From CATQHD01 sp965243165 (GTDB taxonomy: Bacteria; Actinomycetota; Acidimicrobiia; Spongiisociales; Spongiisociaceae): a stretch of 64,000 bases of DNA. This document shows, in pieces, positions 35,439 to 44,513 of the stretch. Numbering within the stretch: the first letter of the stretch is position 1; every line of letters begins with the position of its first letter. The stretch covers positions 1,116,001-1,180,000 of the forward strand of contig OZ251535.1 of NCBI GenBank assembly GCA_965243165.1, given 5' to 3'. Both the position numbers and the translations under genes were made by a program. Below the pieces are notes generated by a model. The model searched no databases, was not told where the DNA came from, and saw only the letters and a program-made list of their open reading frames with translations.

Positions 35439-36842
35439 GTGAGGCTGCTGATCGAGGGCGGCCGCATCGTTACCGCCGCCCAGGACTGCGCGGCGGACCT
35501 CCTCGTGGAGGACGGGCGGATCAAAGCGGTGGGCGCCTTCGGAGGGGTGGAGGCCGACGAGGTGATAGACGCTTCGGGCCTGCTGGTGTTTCCGGGCGGC
35601 GTCGACCCCCACACCCACCTCGACACTCCGGTGGCCGGCACGGTGATATCCGACGATTTCGACAGCGGGACCAGGGCGGCGGCGGCGGGCGGCACCACCA
35701 CCATCATCGACTTCGCCATCCAGGAGAAGGGCGAAGACCCCCGCTCGGCCCTGGAGCGGTGGCACCGCATGGCGGAGGGCAAGGCGGCCGTCGACTACGC
35801 CTTCCACCAGATCATCACCGACCTGCCCGACCGCATGCTGGCTTCCCTGGACAGGCTGGCGGCGGAGGAGGGCGTAACCAGCTTCAAGCTGTTCATGGCC
35901 TATCCGAACGCCTGGATGCTGGACGACGGGGCCATCTTCAAGGCGATGAGGCGCACCGCCGAGAACGGCGGGTTCATCATGCTGCACTGCGAGAACGGAT
36001 ACGCCATCGACGCCCTCGTCCAGGACGCCCTGGCCCGGGGGGACACCGATCCGGTCTTCCATGCCCGCACCCGCCCCGCCCTGGCCGAGGACGAGGCCAC
36101 CCGGCGGGGCATCGCTCTGGCGGAGATGGCGGGGGTGCCCCTCTACGTGGTGCATATGTCTTCCGCCGGGTCGGTGCAGGCCGTGGCCGAGGCGCGCAGC
36201 CGGGGAGTGCGGGCCTACGCCGAGACCTGCCCCCACTATCTGCTGCTGACCGACGAACGGCTGGCCGAACCGGGCTTCGAGGGCGCCAACTACGTCTGCT
36301 CCCCGCCCCTCCGCCCGGCCGAACACCACGACCCGCTGTGGAACGGCCTGCGCACGGGCGCCCTGCAGGCGGTGGGGACCGACCACGCCCCCTTCTTCTT
36401 CGAGCAGCGCCAAGCGGGGCGGGGGGACTTCAGCAAGATCCCCAACGGCCTGCCCGGGATCGAATGGCGTATGTCCCTGCTCTACCACTACGGGGTGGCC
36501 GAGGGGCGGCTCTCGCTGAACCGGTTCGTGGAGATAACCTCCGCCAACGCCGCCAAGCTGTTCGGCCTCTATCCGAGGAAGGGGGAGATAGCGCCCGGTT
36601 CCGACGCCGACCTGGTGATCTTCGACCCGGCGGGCCGGACCGCCCTGTCGGCGGCGGCTCAGGTCACCAACTGTGATTACAACCCGTATGAAGGCCGGGT
36701 GCTCGACGGCAGCATACGGACGGTGCTGCTGCGGGGGAAGGCGGTGGTGCGGGGCGGGCGGTATGCGGCGGCTTCCCCCCGAGGGGAGTTCGTGAGGCGG
36801 GCCGAGTCGGCGGCTTTGAGCAGCTCGGAGCTGGTGTCGTGA
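35439..36842 (+). CDS. Dihydropyrimidinase / D-hydantoinase
   Basis: A 467-residue cyclic amidohydrolase that opens dihydropyrimidine or hydantoin rings. The binuclear metal site is complete: DPHTHLD near residue 58, the carboxylated Lys in TSFKLFMAYP near residue 148, His in IMLHCENG near 182, His in YVVHMSSAG near 238 and Asp in GTDHAP near 314. The GTG start has no strong ribosome-binding site. The next gene encodes the enzyme that would act on its N-carbamoyl product, so the pair forms a two-step pathway. Confidence 0.92.
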   Translation: MRLLIEGGRIVTAAQDCAADLLVEDGRIKAVGAFGGVEADEVIDASGLLVFPGGVDPHTHLDTPVAGTVISDDFDSGTRAAAAGGTTTIIDFAIQEKGEDPRSALERWHRMAEGKAAVDYAFHQIITDLPDRMLASLDRLAAEEGVTSFKLFMAYPNAWMLDDGAIFKAMRRTAENGGFIMLHCENGYAIDALVQDALARGDTDPVFHARTRPALAEDEATRRGIALAEMAGVPLYVVHMSSAGSVQAVAEARSRGVRAYAETCPHYLLLTDERLAEPGFEGANYVCSPPLRPAEHHDPLWNGLRTGALQAVGTDHAPFFFEQRQAGRGDFSKIPNGLPGIEWRMSLLYHYGVAEGRLSLNRFVEITSANAAKLFGLYPRKGEIAPGSDADLVIFDPAGRTALSAAAQVTNCDYNPYEGRVLDGSIRTVLLRGKAVVRGGRYAAASPRGEFVRRAESAALSSSELVS

Positions 36843-36911
36843 GGGTGATACCGTTGGGGGCGAAGGCCGAGATGAGGTCGAGGCCGAGGACGAGATGAGG
36901 AGGCCGGCGAG

Positions 36912-37748
36912 GTGAGAACCGCACTCATCCAGATGGGAACCGAATACGACGCCGAGAAGAACACGGCCCGGGCGGACCGCTTGGTGCGGGAAGCAGCGGG
37001 CCGGGGCGCCCGGATAGTCTGCCTGCAGGAACTGTTCAACACGGTCTACTTCCCCTACGAGCTGGACTCCCGGCACCTCGGCCTGGCCGAGCCGCTGGAC
37101 GGCCCCACCATCGAACACATGCGGGGTCTGGCCGCCGAGCTGGGCATCGTGCTGATCGCCCCCATCTACGAGAAGGCGATGGACGGCCTCCTCTACAACA
37201 GCGCCCCGGTGATAGGGCCGGACGGCGGGCTGCTCGGCGTCTACCGGAAGAGCCACATCCCCATCGTCTCCGTGCCGAGCCTGACCGGGGTGGAGAAGTA
37301 CTATTTCACGCCCGGCGACACTGGGTTCGTCACCTTCGACACCCCCTTCGACGCGACCATCGGCATTCTGATCTGCTACGACCGCCATTTCCCCGAGGCG
37401 GCGCGGGTGCTGGCGCTGCGGGGGGCGCAGATCGTATACGTGCCCACGGCCACCACCGGGATGAGCCGCTATCTGTGGGAGCTGGAGCTGCAGGCCCATG
37501 CGGTGGACAACGTGTACTACGTGGGCGGGGTGAACCGGGTGGGGGTCGACCAGGGCGGCGCCGACTCGCACTTCTACGGGTCGTCGATGTGGGTGGACCC
37601 GAAGGGAAAGATCATCTCCCAGGCGGGCGACGCCGAGGACGAGGTGCTGGTGGCCGACCTGGACCTGTCGGTCATTCCGCAGATCCGCAACGACTGGGGT
37701 TTCTTCCGCGACCGGCGGCCCGATCTGTACGGTTCGCTGAGCGCCTGA
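36912..37748 (+). CDS. N-carbamoyl amidohydrolase (beta-ureidopropionase / N-carbamoyl-D-amino acid type), nitrilase superfamily
   Basis: A 278-residue nitrilase-fold enzyme that splits N-carbamoyl amino acids into amino acid, CO2 and ammonia. The Glu-Lys-Cys triad is present: CLQELFN (Glu about residue 40), YRKSHIP (Lys about 113) and ICYDRHFPE (Cys about 154). GTG follows AGGAGG by eight bases. Its place after the hydantoinase indicates that it processes that enzyme's product. Confidence 0.92.
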   Translation: MRTALIQMGTEYDAEKNTARADRLVREAAGRGARIVCLQELFNTVYFPYELDSRHLGLAEPLDGPTIEHMRGLAAELGIVLIAPIYEKAMDGLLYNSAPVIGPDGGLLGVYRKSHIPIVSVPSLTGVEKYYFTPGDTGFVTFDTPFDATIGILICYDRHFPEAARVLALRGAQIVYVPTATTGMSRYLWELELQAHAVDNVYYVGGVNRVGVDQGGADSHFYGSSMWVDPKGKIISQAGDAEDEVLVADLDLSVIPQIRNDWGFFRDRRPDLYGSLSA

Positions 37749-37846
37749 GCCGAGCCGAGCCGAGGATCTCGGGCGCCCGCCCCGGTCGCGAGGGCCTCCG
37801 GTTCTCGGATCGCATATAGAGGATTTACGAGCAGGAGGAGCAACCT

Positions 37847-38620
37847 ATGGATCTGGGCCTCGAAGGCAAGGCCGCCGTGGTTACGGGGGCCAGCCGCGGG
37901 ATAGGGCGGGAGATAGCGGCGGCCTTCGCCCGGGAGGGGGCGCGGGTGGCGGCTCTGGCCCGCACCGAAAGCGATCTGGCGGAAACGGTGGAGACGCTGG
38001 AAGGCGGCGGCGGGGCCGGGGCGCACCTGGCGGTCGTCTGTGACGTAACCGATCCGGACAGCGTGGATTCTGCCGTCGGGCGGGTGCTGGCCGAGTTCGG
38101 CCGCATCGACGTCTTGGTCAACAACGCCGGAGGGCGCCAGAACTTCGCCCGCCTGGACCAGCTGGACGCAGGCGAATGGCAGCGGGCGGTGGATTCCAAC
38201 CTGTCGTCGGTCTTCTACGTTTCCAAGGCGGTTGCGCAGGGCATGATCGCCGGGGGTTCCGGGTCGATCGTCAACATCGCCTCCATCGCCGGTCCGGTGG
38301 GCTTCACCCGCATCGGCGCCTACACCGCCGCCAAGGCCGGGGTGATCGCCCTGACCAAGGTAATGGCGGCGGAATGGGCCGAGTTCGGCGTCCGCGCCAA
38401 CGCGGTGGCGCCGGGCTGGACCGAATCCCCCATGAACCACGAGCTGCGCACCGACCCCGCCAACCGCCCCCTGTTCGAGTCGATCCGCGACCAGACCCTA
38501 CTCAAGCGCTTCGGGGATCCCTCCGAGACCGCCGCCGCCGTTCTGTTCCTGGCCGGCTCGACCGGCAGCTACATAACCGGTGAAACCCTGGCGGTGGACG
38601 GCGGCTGGCTGGCCGTCTGA
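37847..38620 (+). CDS. Short-chain dehydrogenase/reductase (FabG-like)
   Basis: A 257-residue classical SDR: nucleotide loop TGASRGIGREIA (residues 12-23), NNAGG near residue 89, the catalytic Ser in SIVNIASIAG, and YTAAKAG with catalytic Tyr and Lys near 158-162. The C-terminus TLAVDGGWLAV is typical. It follows the amidohydrolase by 98 bases with GGAGGAG before the ATG and probably belongs to the catabolic cluster. The substrate is unknown. Confidence 0.9.
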   Translation: MDLGLEGKAAVVTGASRGIGREIAAAFAREGARVAALARTESDLAETVETLEGGGGAGAHLAVVCDVTDPDSVDSAVGRVLAEFGRIDVLVNNAGGRQNFARLDQLDAGEWQRAVDSNLSSVFYVSKAVAQGMIAGGSGSIVNIASIAGPVGFTRIGAYTAAKAGVIALTKVMAAEWAEFGVRANAVAPGWTESPMNHELRTDPANRPLFESIRDQTLLKRFGDPSETAAAVLFLAGSTGSYITGETLAVDGGWLAV

Positions 38621-38621
38621 T

Positions 38622-39488
38622 CTATTCTTCGGCCTCGGCCTCGGCCGCTCCCTCTTCACCGTCCGAGTCGGGTGTCTCCGACCCCGCACACAAGTCCACC
38701 ATCCTCTCGAACGGGGCAACGTCGAAGTTCATCACCTTCGCGAACCCCGCCAGGTGAAACAGGCCCTCCTGGAAAACCGTTTGGGTTGGAACGCCCGCCG
38801 GGTACCTTTGGTCGTAATAGGTCAGCAGCGCAGCCAACGCCCGGGGCTGGTTCATGACCGCCACCCGCATCACGAGCTCAGCGCTCAGCGTTCTCCACAC
38901 GCCGGATATGATCTCGATCAGCCTTTCTTTGCCCAACTTGCAGTCTTCGACCGCGTCGACGCGGGCGGCAACTCTGCGCTGCCACCACACTGCGCTGATG
39001 GGACAGTCCGACAACACCGAGGTCTTGCCCCGAATATGCGGCAATCCGCCCAGATATCGGCATACGCTTCGGGTTGTAGCGTCATCGTCCTTTCGCACCA
39101 GATCCCTGGACCACTGCGGATCGATGATGCTGTTCTGCGCCCACTGGAGATGGACCGCGGTCCAAAAGGCGGGAGAGGCGGCGTCGGAAGGGGAGACGTC
39201 GGACAGAGTTTCTGCGATCAGAGCTGCGGCCTGCGGCGGCGGGCGCAGCATTTCCTCTGCGGACAGCCGCCTGGAGGGTACGGGAATAGAGGCGCCGGGG
39301 CGCAGATACCCGGCGGCGGTGTTGAGCTCGTTGTGCAGATATTTCATCAAGGAGAAGGTTCCTTCGGCCGCGGCTTCGGACACCACCCGCTGCCGGCGGG
39401 TGTATTCCTCGCCATAACCCTTTTTGATGACCACCTGCTTCCGCCACCGGTCTGCGCTTTCTTCGAACGTCGGAGTAATTACAGCCAT
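38622..39488 (-). CDS. Hypothetical protein, fourth gene of the PP-loop/GHKL operon
   Basis: I do not recognise this 288-residue protein. It is mostly helical. Notable stretches are FWTAVHLQWAQNSIIDPQWS, VCRYLGGLPHIRG and VLSDCPISAVWWQRRVAARV in the middle, and an acidic C-terminus ending EGAAEAEAEE. No signal peptide or membrane segment is visible. It starts 12 bases after the previous gene and ends one base from the convergent SDR gene. Its constant company with the GHKL ATPase and PP-loop enzyme is the only hint of function. Confidence 0.75.
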   Translation of the reverse strand: MAVITPTFEESADRWRKQVVIKKGYGEEYTRRQRVVSEAAAEGTFSLMKYLHNELNTAAGYLRPGASIPVPSRRLSAEEMLRPPPQAAALIAETLSDVSPSDAASPAFWTAVHLQWAQNSIIDPQWSRDLVRKDDDATTRSVCRYLGGLPHIRGKTSVLSDCPISAVWWQRRVAARVDAVEDCKLGKERLIEIISGVWRTLSAELVMRVAVMNQPRALAALLTYYDQRYPAGVPTQTVFQEGLFHLAGFAKVMNFDVAPFERMVDLCAGSETPDSDGEEGAAEAEAEE

Positions 39489-39500
39489 TGTTTCTCCCAG

Positions 39501-40277
39501 CTAGTTCGTGTCTTCAGATTCGGGGAGAAATGGTTCCAGGCTGGTGGCGGCCCGCGCCGGGTCGTATCCATCCTGCGTCCAGTTCTCCACCCCTTCATCG
39601 GCCAAACGCTGGCAGATGCTGCGCAGCACCCTGCTTTCGTCAGGGTCGTGTTCTTCACGGTCGAGCTTGCCCATCGCCGCGATGAGCGCTCCTAACTGAA
39701 CATCCCGCCGGGTGCGTATCTCACGGTACAGGTCTTTGGCGAGGCTGACCGTGAAGCGTATGTGCTCGTCAGGTTCGGACACCGCAATGACTCCGTTGGG
39801 CAGGTCATCGTTCGGGACGAAGCGGAGAATTGAAGCCACCAGCGGTTCGGCGGTCAACACGTTCCCCTGCGCCAGCACCGCCCCCTCCGGTACTCGGACT
39901 GAGGAGCTGATATTCCACAGCCGATGCAGTATGCCGGAAGGCAGATCGACGTCTTTCAAGGCAACCAGCTGACTGATGATGAAGACCGGCAACCTTTCCC
40001 CCGTTGTTCGGCTGTCCCATTGGATGGATGTTTCGGATTGGAAAGACCTGTGAGTTTCGGAATAGAGGGCGGCCGGTGACCTGATCTCGATCATCCAAGC
40101 CGCTTCCTCTTTTTCTAGCATCTCCAACAGTGTTTCCGCCCCTTCGCCCTCGAGTTCGTTGAAGACACGAGCCCGGTTGTCCCCGGTTTCTGCCCGGTTG
40201 ATATAGGTCACGTTCGGGAAGTCGCTGCTGGTGTTGTCAGCCCGGAGCTGTGGATAACCGTACAGCTCTTCGGTCAT
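39501..40277 (-). CDS. Hypothetical protein, third gene of the PP-loop/GHKL operon
   Basis: I do not recognise this 258-residue protein. It is acidic, soluble, alpha/beta in pattern (for example AAWMIEIRSPAALYSE, LPVFIISQLVALKDVDLPSG, VVxRFVPNDDLPNG-like SILRFVPNDDLP) with a helical C-terminal third. No catalytic motif stands out. Its ATG overlaps the stop of the GHKL ATPase gene by four bases, so the two are translationally coupled and probably interact. Confidence 0.75.
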   Translation of the reverse strand: MTEELYGYPQLRADNTSSDFPNVTYINRAETGDNRARVFNELEGEGAETLLEMLEKEEAAWMIEIRSPAALYSETHRSFQSETSIQWDSRTTGERLPVFIISQLVALKDVDLPSGILHRLWNISSSVRVPEGAVLAQGNVLTAEPLVASILRFVPNDDLPNGVIAVSEPDEHIRFTVSLAKDLYREIRTRRDVQLGALIAAMGKLDREEHDPDESRVLRSICQRLADEGVENWTQDGYDPARAATSLEPFLPESEDTN

Positions 40278-42097
40278 CTCCTGACCACCAGATCAACCGC
40301 CGGCACTCCTGATGCCGCCGGACGGGGCGTATCCAACGTCACTACGAAGGTTCCTGTACCGCCTTCCCATCGGACCTCCCAAGGATCCGTTGCGGCGGTC
40401 AGACCATCAGCGGGCTTGATTCGGTAGAACTGGCTCCCCAGCTGTCTGTCGCAGGTCTCGTCGGAGCCGGTTTCTAGTACCACCCGCACTCCCACCGCAG
40501 GATGCGGGTTGCTGTCGATGCTGATGGTCAAAGCTGTAATGAGACCATTCTGTTGCTCTATCCTCGCCGATTTCTTGATCTGCGCAGGGCGGCCCCGCTT
40601 CGGTCTGGCGGGCTTGACTTTGGGTTTGGGTTCCTCGTTATCGCCGCCGTTGCCGTTATCGCTCTTGCCGCCTCCGTCAACGTCCGGTCCTCGTCCGCCT
40701 TCCCTACCTGGGTCTTCCAGAGTTGCCCGGGTGCGGGCGGTGGGTGTAACGATTTCTGCCTGTTTCTCTCCAGTCCCGAAGGCGGCAAATCCGGTCGGTA
40801 TATACTCTTCCTCACTTATTTCTTCAGCCTCTTCCTTCAGAAGAGTTGTTATTTTTGTCAGCAACTTCCTCAGTTTGTTCCTCTTGCTGTTGTCGGCCAG
40901 ATTGTCTTGGTTGATGTGATAATGGGTTGCCCCCTCCGAATCTCTTATCAGATTGTATAGTTCGCTTCCAGGTTCCACCATTACTGCCGCATCAAAAGGT
41001 TGGTATCCACCGAAGCCGGTTACCCAGGGTGCTTCCCAGGTGATCCACATTCCGTCCCTATAGAAATTGACTCGGGTGTATCTTTCATTTTGTTCGAGCG
41101 GACGGAACCGGATCTCGGCACCCAAAGCATTGCTGATGGTCCTTCCATCTTCGATGGTCCTCCAGGATCGATAAGCTAGTCCTTCTGGAAGCTCAATCCC
41201 TCTGGTTCTAGTGATTTGTCCAGGATACAGTATATTTCCTACTCCGCTGGAATCTAGTTCGCTGAGGGTTCGTCCAGTGCGCACCGAGACCGTCATCCGT
41301 TCTCTCAAGACTGCGGGCAGGAAGTGGCTGGCGGCGATCTTCAATATAGTTGTTGCCACCTCTTCTTTGTTGTTGTGACCGAACCAGTCGAAACCCAGTA
41401 CGGATATCACTGTTCCAGTGTCAGCAACACGCGCCATTTGCTTTTCTAAGAAGGCGGGCGGCTCCTTCAAGTAGATGAAACCGCTGTCGAAGAGGGAGAT
41501 TTGCTCGATTACATCTTCGGCTAAAGTGCCTTTAGTTGATCTCGTTTTTTGGTTTTCCTTGTCCAGCCAAGCGGCCAACAGAGCTCGTCCCGACCCACAG
41601 AAACCCTCCGCTGTCTTTCCTCCGTATACGATATATCGAAGATCGCTTGCCGCGAACGCCGTCAGATGCCCCACTCCAACCGAACCTGCCCCGCCCTTCG
41701 TCTTGCTGGTGTTCCCTTCGCTCAGAAGCCGGTTCATGGTATCTTTGCTCAGCCCGTTGCCGTTGTCCCGGCAGAACAATACCTTTGTTTTGGGGGATTC
41801 GAGTACGCTGTCGATGCGGGCACAGATGTTCTGATCAGGGGCTGATAGGACTGCTTCTGCCTCCCGTTGCTCACGCGCCTTCGTATATGTCTGCTGATAA
41901 TCTTCCAGGCAGGGGATTTGTTCCTGAGGGATTTCATCAATAGTGAATACCACATCTACGCGGTCTTGGTTGCGGGCGTCTAGACAGTTCTGCAACAGTT
42001 CCCGCACCACCGGCTCGGCTCGGCCCTTTTCCTGTCCGGCAGTGCTGGCGGTAGAAAAACCGTCCGATGTTCTCTCGTAGGGAAAGATCAGCTCCAT
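40274..42097 (-). CDS. GHKL-fold (Hsp90/MutL-like) ATPase, defence-type
   Basis: A 607-residue protein. The Bergerat ATP-binding fold is complete: N-box VRELLQNCLDARN (Asn37), G1 box CRDNGNGL (Asp111) and G2 box GSVGVGHLTAF (141-144). A lower-similarity transducer-like region follows, then a charged Gly/Pro/Lys-rich linker (about residues 455-515), and a C-terminal beta-rich domain. The layout resembles MutL/MORC/Hsp90-like ATPases of defence operons rather than the housekeeping proteins. Its gene is coupled to both neighbours (12-base gap before, four-base overlap after). The ATP-driven clamp role is inferred from the family. Confidence 0.85.
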   Translation of the reverse strand: MELIFPYERTSDGFSTASTAGQEKGRAEPVVRELLQNCLDARNQDRVDVVFTIDEIPQEQIPCLEDYQQTYTKAREQREAEAVLSAPDQNICARIDSVLESPKTKVLFCRDNGNGLSKDTMNRLLSEGNTSKTKGGAGSVGVGHLTAFAASDLRYIVYGGKTAEGFCGSGRALLAAWLDKENQKTRSTKGTLAEDVIEQISLFDSGFIYLKEPPAFLEKQMARVADTGTVISVLGFDWFGHNNKEEVATTILKIAASHFLPAVLRERMTVSVRTGRTLSELDSSGVGNILYPGQITRTRGIELPEGLAYRSWRTIEDGRTISNALGAEIRFRPLEQNERYTRVNFYRDGMWITWEAPWVTGFGGYQPFDAAVMVEPGSELYNLIRDSEGATHYHINQDNLADNSKRNKLRKLLTKITTLLKEEAEEISEEEYIPTGFAAFGTGEKQAEIVTPTARTRATLEDPGREGGRGPDVDGGGKSDNGNGGDNEEPKPKVKPARPKRGRPAQIKKSARIEQQNGLITALTISIDSNPHPAVGVRVVLETGSDETCDRQLGSQFYRIKPADGLTAATDPWEVRWEGGTGTFVVTLDTPRPAASGVPAVDLVVRR

Positions 42098-42108
42098 CCG
42101 GCAGGCCC

Positions 42109-43392
<1,284 letters not shown>

Positions 43393-43459
43393 GGCGGCGC
43401 ACTATAGCCGCCCTACGCGACGCCGAGCGGTAATCGCCTGTTTTGCCAGGAGGCCGCAG

Positions 43460-43687
43460 ATGACTGCTGATGTTGGAGAGCCGGAGACGGTGCGGCCTTG
43501 GTCGGTGTTGCCGGAGAGGGCCCGCAGAGAAGCCGTGCGTCAGGTAGGCCAAGACGGAATGTCGGTCGCGGCGGCGGCTCGGGGCTGGGCGCCGCACCGC
43601 GATGAAAACCGTCCGGGAGATTCGGCCAACCGATGGTCGAAGCCCAGTCGGGAGGCCTGCGGGGGTGCTCAGGCTGAGGATGGATGA
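43460..43687 (+). pseudogene. Short HTH-like reading frame, possible transposase N-terminal remnant
   Basis: A 75-residue frame after CCAGGAGG. Residues 20-45 (ARREAVRQVGQDGMSVAAAARG) resemble the N-terminal helix-turn-helix of IS3/IS481-type transposases, after which the reading becomes unstructured. It may be the stump of an insertion sequence; no terminal repeats are evident. It sits between the PP-loop gene and its partial duplicate. Confidence 0.4.
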
Positions 43688-43807
43688 GCATCCCGGCGGA
43701 GTTGGCCGATAAAATGGGCTACGGGGTTCTGCGATCTGGAAACGGGGCGGTTCATTCACCTTGTTGTGGGCAGTTCTGCAACAGGTTCCCGCACCATGAT
43801 TGTTTTA

Positions 43808-43942
43808 TCAATTAAATGCCGCAACTAGTGCTATCAATATGACTATGGCGATAATGATAATAAAACTTATTCCTATACCAATAAAAATCCCCTTTATAAT
43901 TCCTTCTATGAATTTTTCTAACATACTTGTTTCCTTACACAT
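43808..43942 (-). CDS. 44-residue single-pass membrane peptide
   Basis: A very AT-rich small gene. The product starts MCKETSMLEKFIEGIIKG and continues with about 24 hydrophobic residues, mostly Ile, Val, Ala and Phe, ending LVAAFN. GGGAG precedes the ATG by five bases. Its base composition differs sharply from its neighbours. Size and layout resemble membrane-acting peptides of type I toxins, holin-like proteins or small defence effectors; this is inference. It lies between scars of a duplicated PP-loop/GHKL operon, so it could also be a passenger of a foreign segment. Confidence 0.55.
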   Translation of the reverse strand: MCKETSMLEKFIEGIIKGIFIGIGISFIIIIAIVILIALVAAFN

Positions 43943-43963
43943 TGTTCTCCCTCTCTGTGTAGT

Positions 43964-44139
43964 GCGGCGGAGGTGTTGGTGAACAGGACCAAGTCGCTCC
44001 GCTCCGGATCGAGGGTTCCGTTCTCGGCGAGGGCCAAGGCTGCGAGGGCGCTGGAACGGCCGCCGGAGAACTTGACGACGTGCGGATATTCCGCCTGTGC
44101 AGGGCGGCGATGCATAACCTCGATCGACGAAATCGGCAT
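43964..44139 (-). pseudogene. Truncated duplicate of the PP-loop gene 5' end
   Basis: The minus strand encodes MPISSIEVMHRRPAQAEYPH and continues through the PP-loop KFSGGRSSALA to LVLFTNTSA, nearly identical to residues 1-58 of the gene at 42109-43392, then leaves the family and ends. DNA identity also covers about 18 bases upstream of the ATG, including CTATAGTGCGC. It is a duplication scar or the rest of a second copy of the operon. Confidence 0.8.
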
Positions 44140-44242
44140 GGCTGCGCACTATAGCCTTCCCGAGTTGCTCCGGCCGAGGATGAGACCGGCTGCCTGCTCC
44201 TTGCCTCACTTCTGAGCTCCTGCTGGACGCGGGGGATCTCCT

Positions 44243-44260
44243 CAGGCTTCCGGAAGCCTG
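44243..44260. promoter_or_regulatory. Perfect 18-bp palindrome
   Basis: CAGGCTTCCGGAAGCCTG is self-complementary over all 18 bases. It lies in the divergent region between the truncated PP-loop copy (minus) and the ImmA-type gene (plus). It has no T-run, so a protein-binding site is more likely than a terminator. Confidence 0.4.
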
Positions 44261-44287
44261 CTAGGTTACTTGGCCATTCTAAAGATA

Positions 44288-44330
44288 GACAAAAATATTT
44301 GTCATACCTATATTGTACTATGTAGGTATG
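44288..44330 (+). promoter_or_regulatory. AT-rich control region with two inverted repeats
   Basis: GACAAAAATATTTGTC (44288-44303, six-base arms) is followed by CATACCTA (44303-44310) and its exact inverse TAGGTATG (44323-44330) with a 12-base spacer. The island is AT-rich within GC-rich DNA. It is a likely promoter and operator of the ImmA-type gene that begins at 44514; the ~180 bases between show no convincing start. Confidence 0.45.
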
Positions 44331-44513
44331 TGCGATGGTATGGCAGACCAAGCCCCCGACGAGGGCCTCCCCACGGTCGGCGCACCGCCGGCTGGTGCAC
44401 AACCGGCCCGAGCGCCTTCCGAGCAGTCTTCCTCCGCCGCAGTCCGCCGGCGCGGCGTTGACGGAGATTATCTTTGCGGGCAACGACCCGCACCGAGTCA
44501 TGGATGGACCGAC

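Noticed and set aside
31386..37571. A very long open frame (over 2000 codons) on the minus strand
   Set aside because: It is antisense to the molybdenum hydroxylase, hydantoinase and amidohydrolase genes, is rich in His, Gly, Pro and Arg, and has no family pattern. It is a by-product of high GC content in coding DNA.
38622..40277. Naming the two unknown proteins after specific DUF families
   Set aside because: Some stretches felt familiar, but I could not tie them to a named family with confidence, so they are left as hypothetical.
44313..44513. N-terminal extension of the ImmA-type protein
   Set aside because: The 67 extra residues are Ala/Pro/Arg-rich and do not fit the family, whose helix-turn-helix starts right after ATG 44514; the extension also runs across the operator-like repeats.
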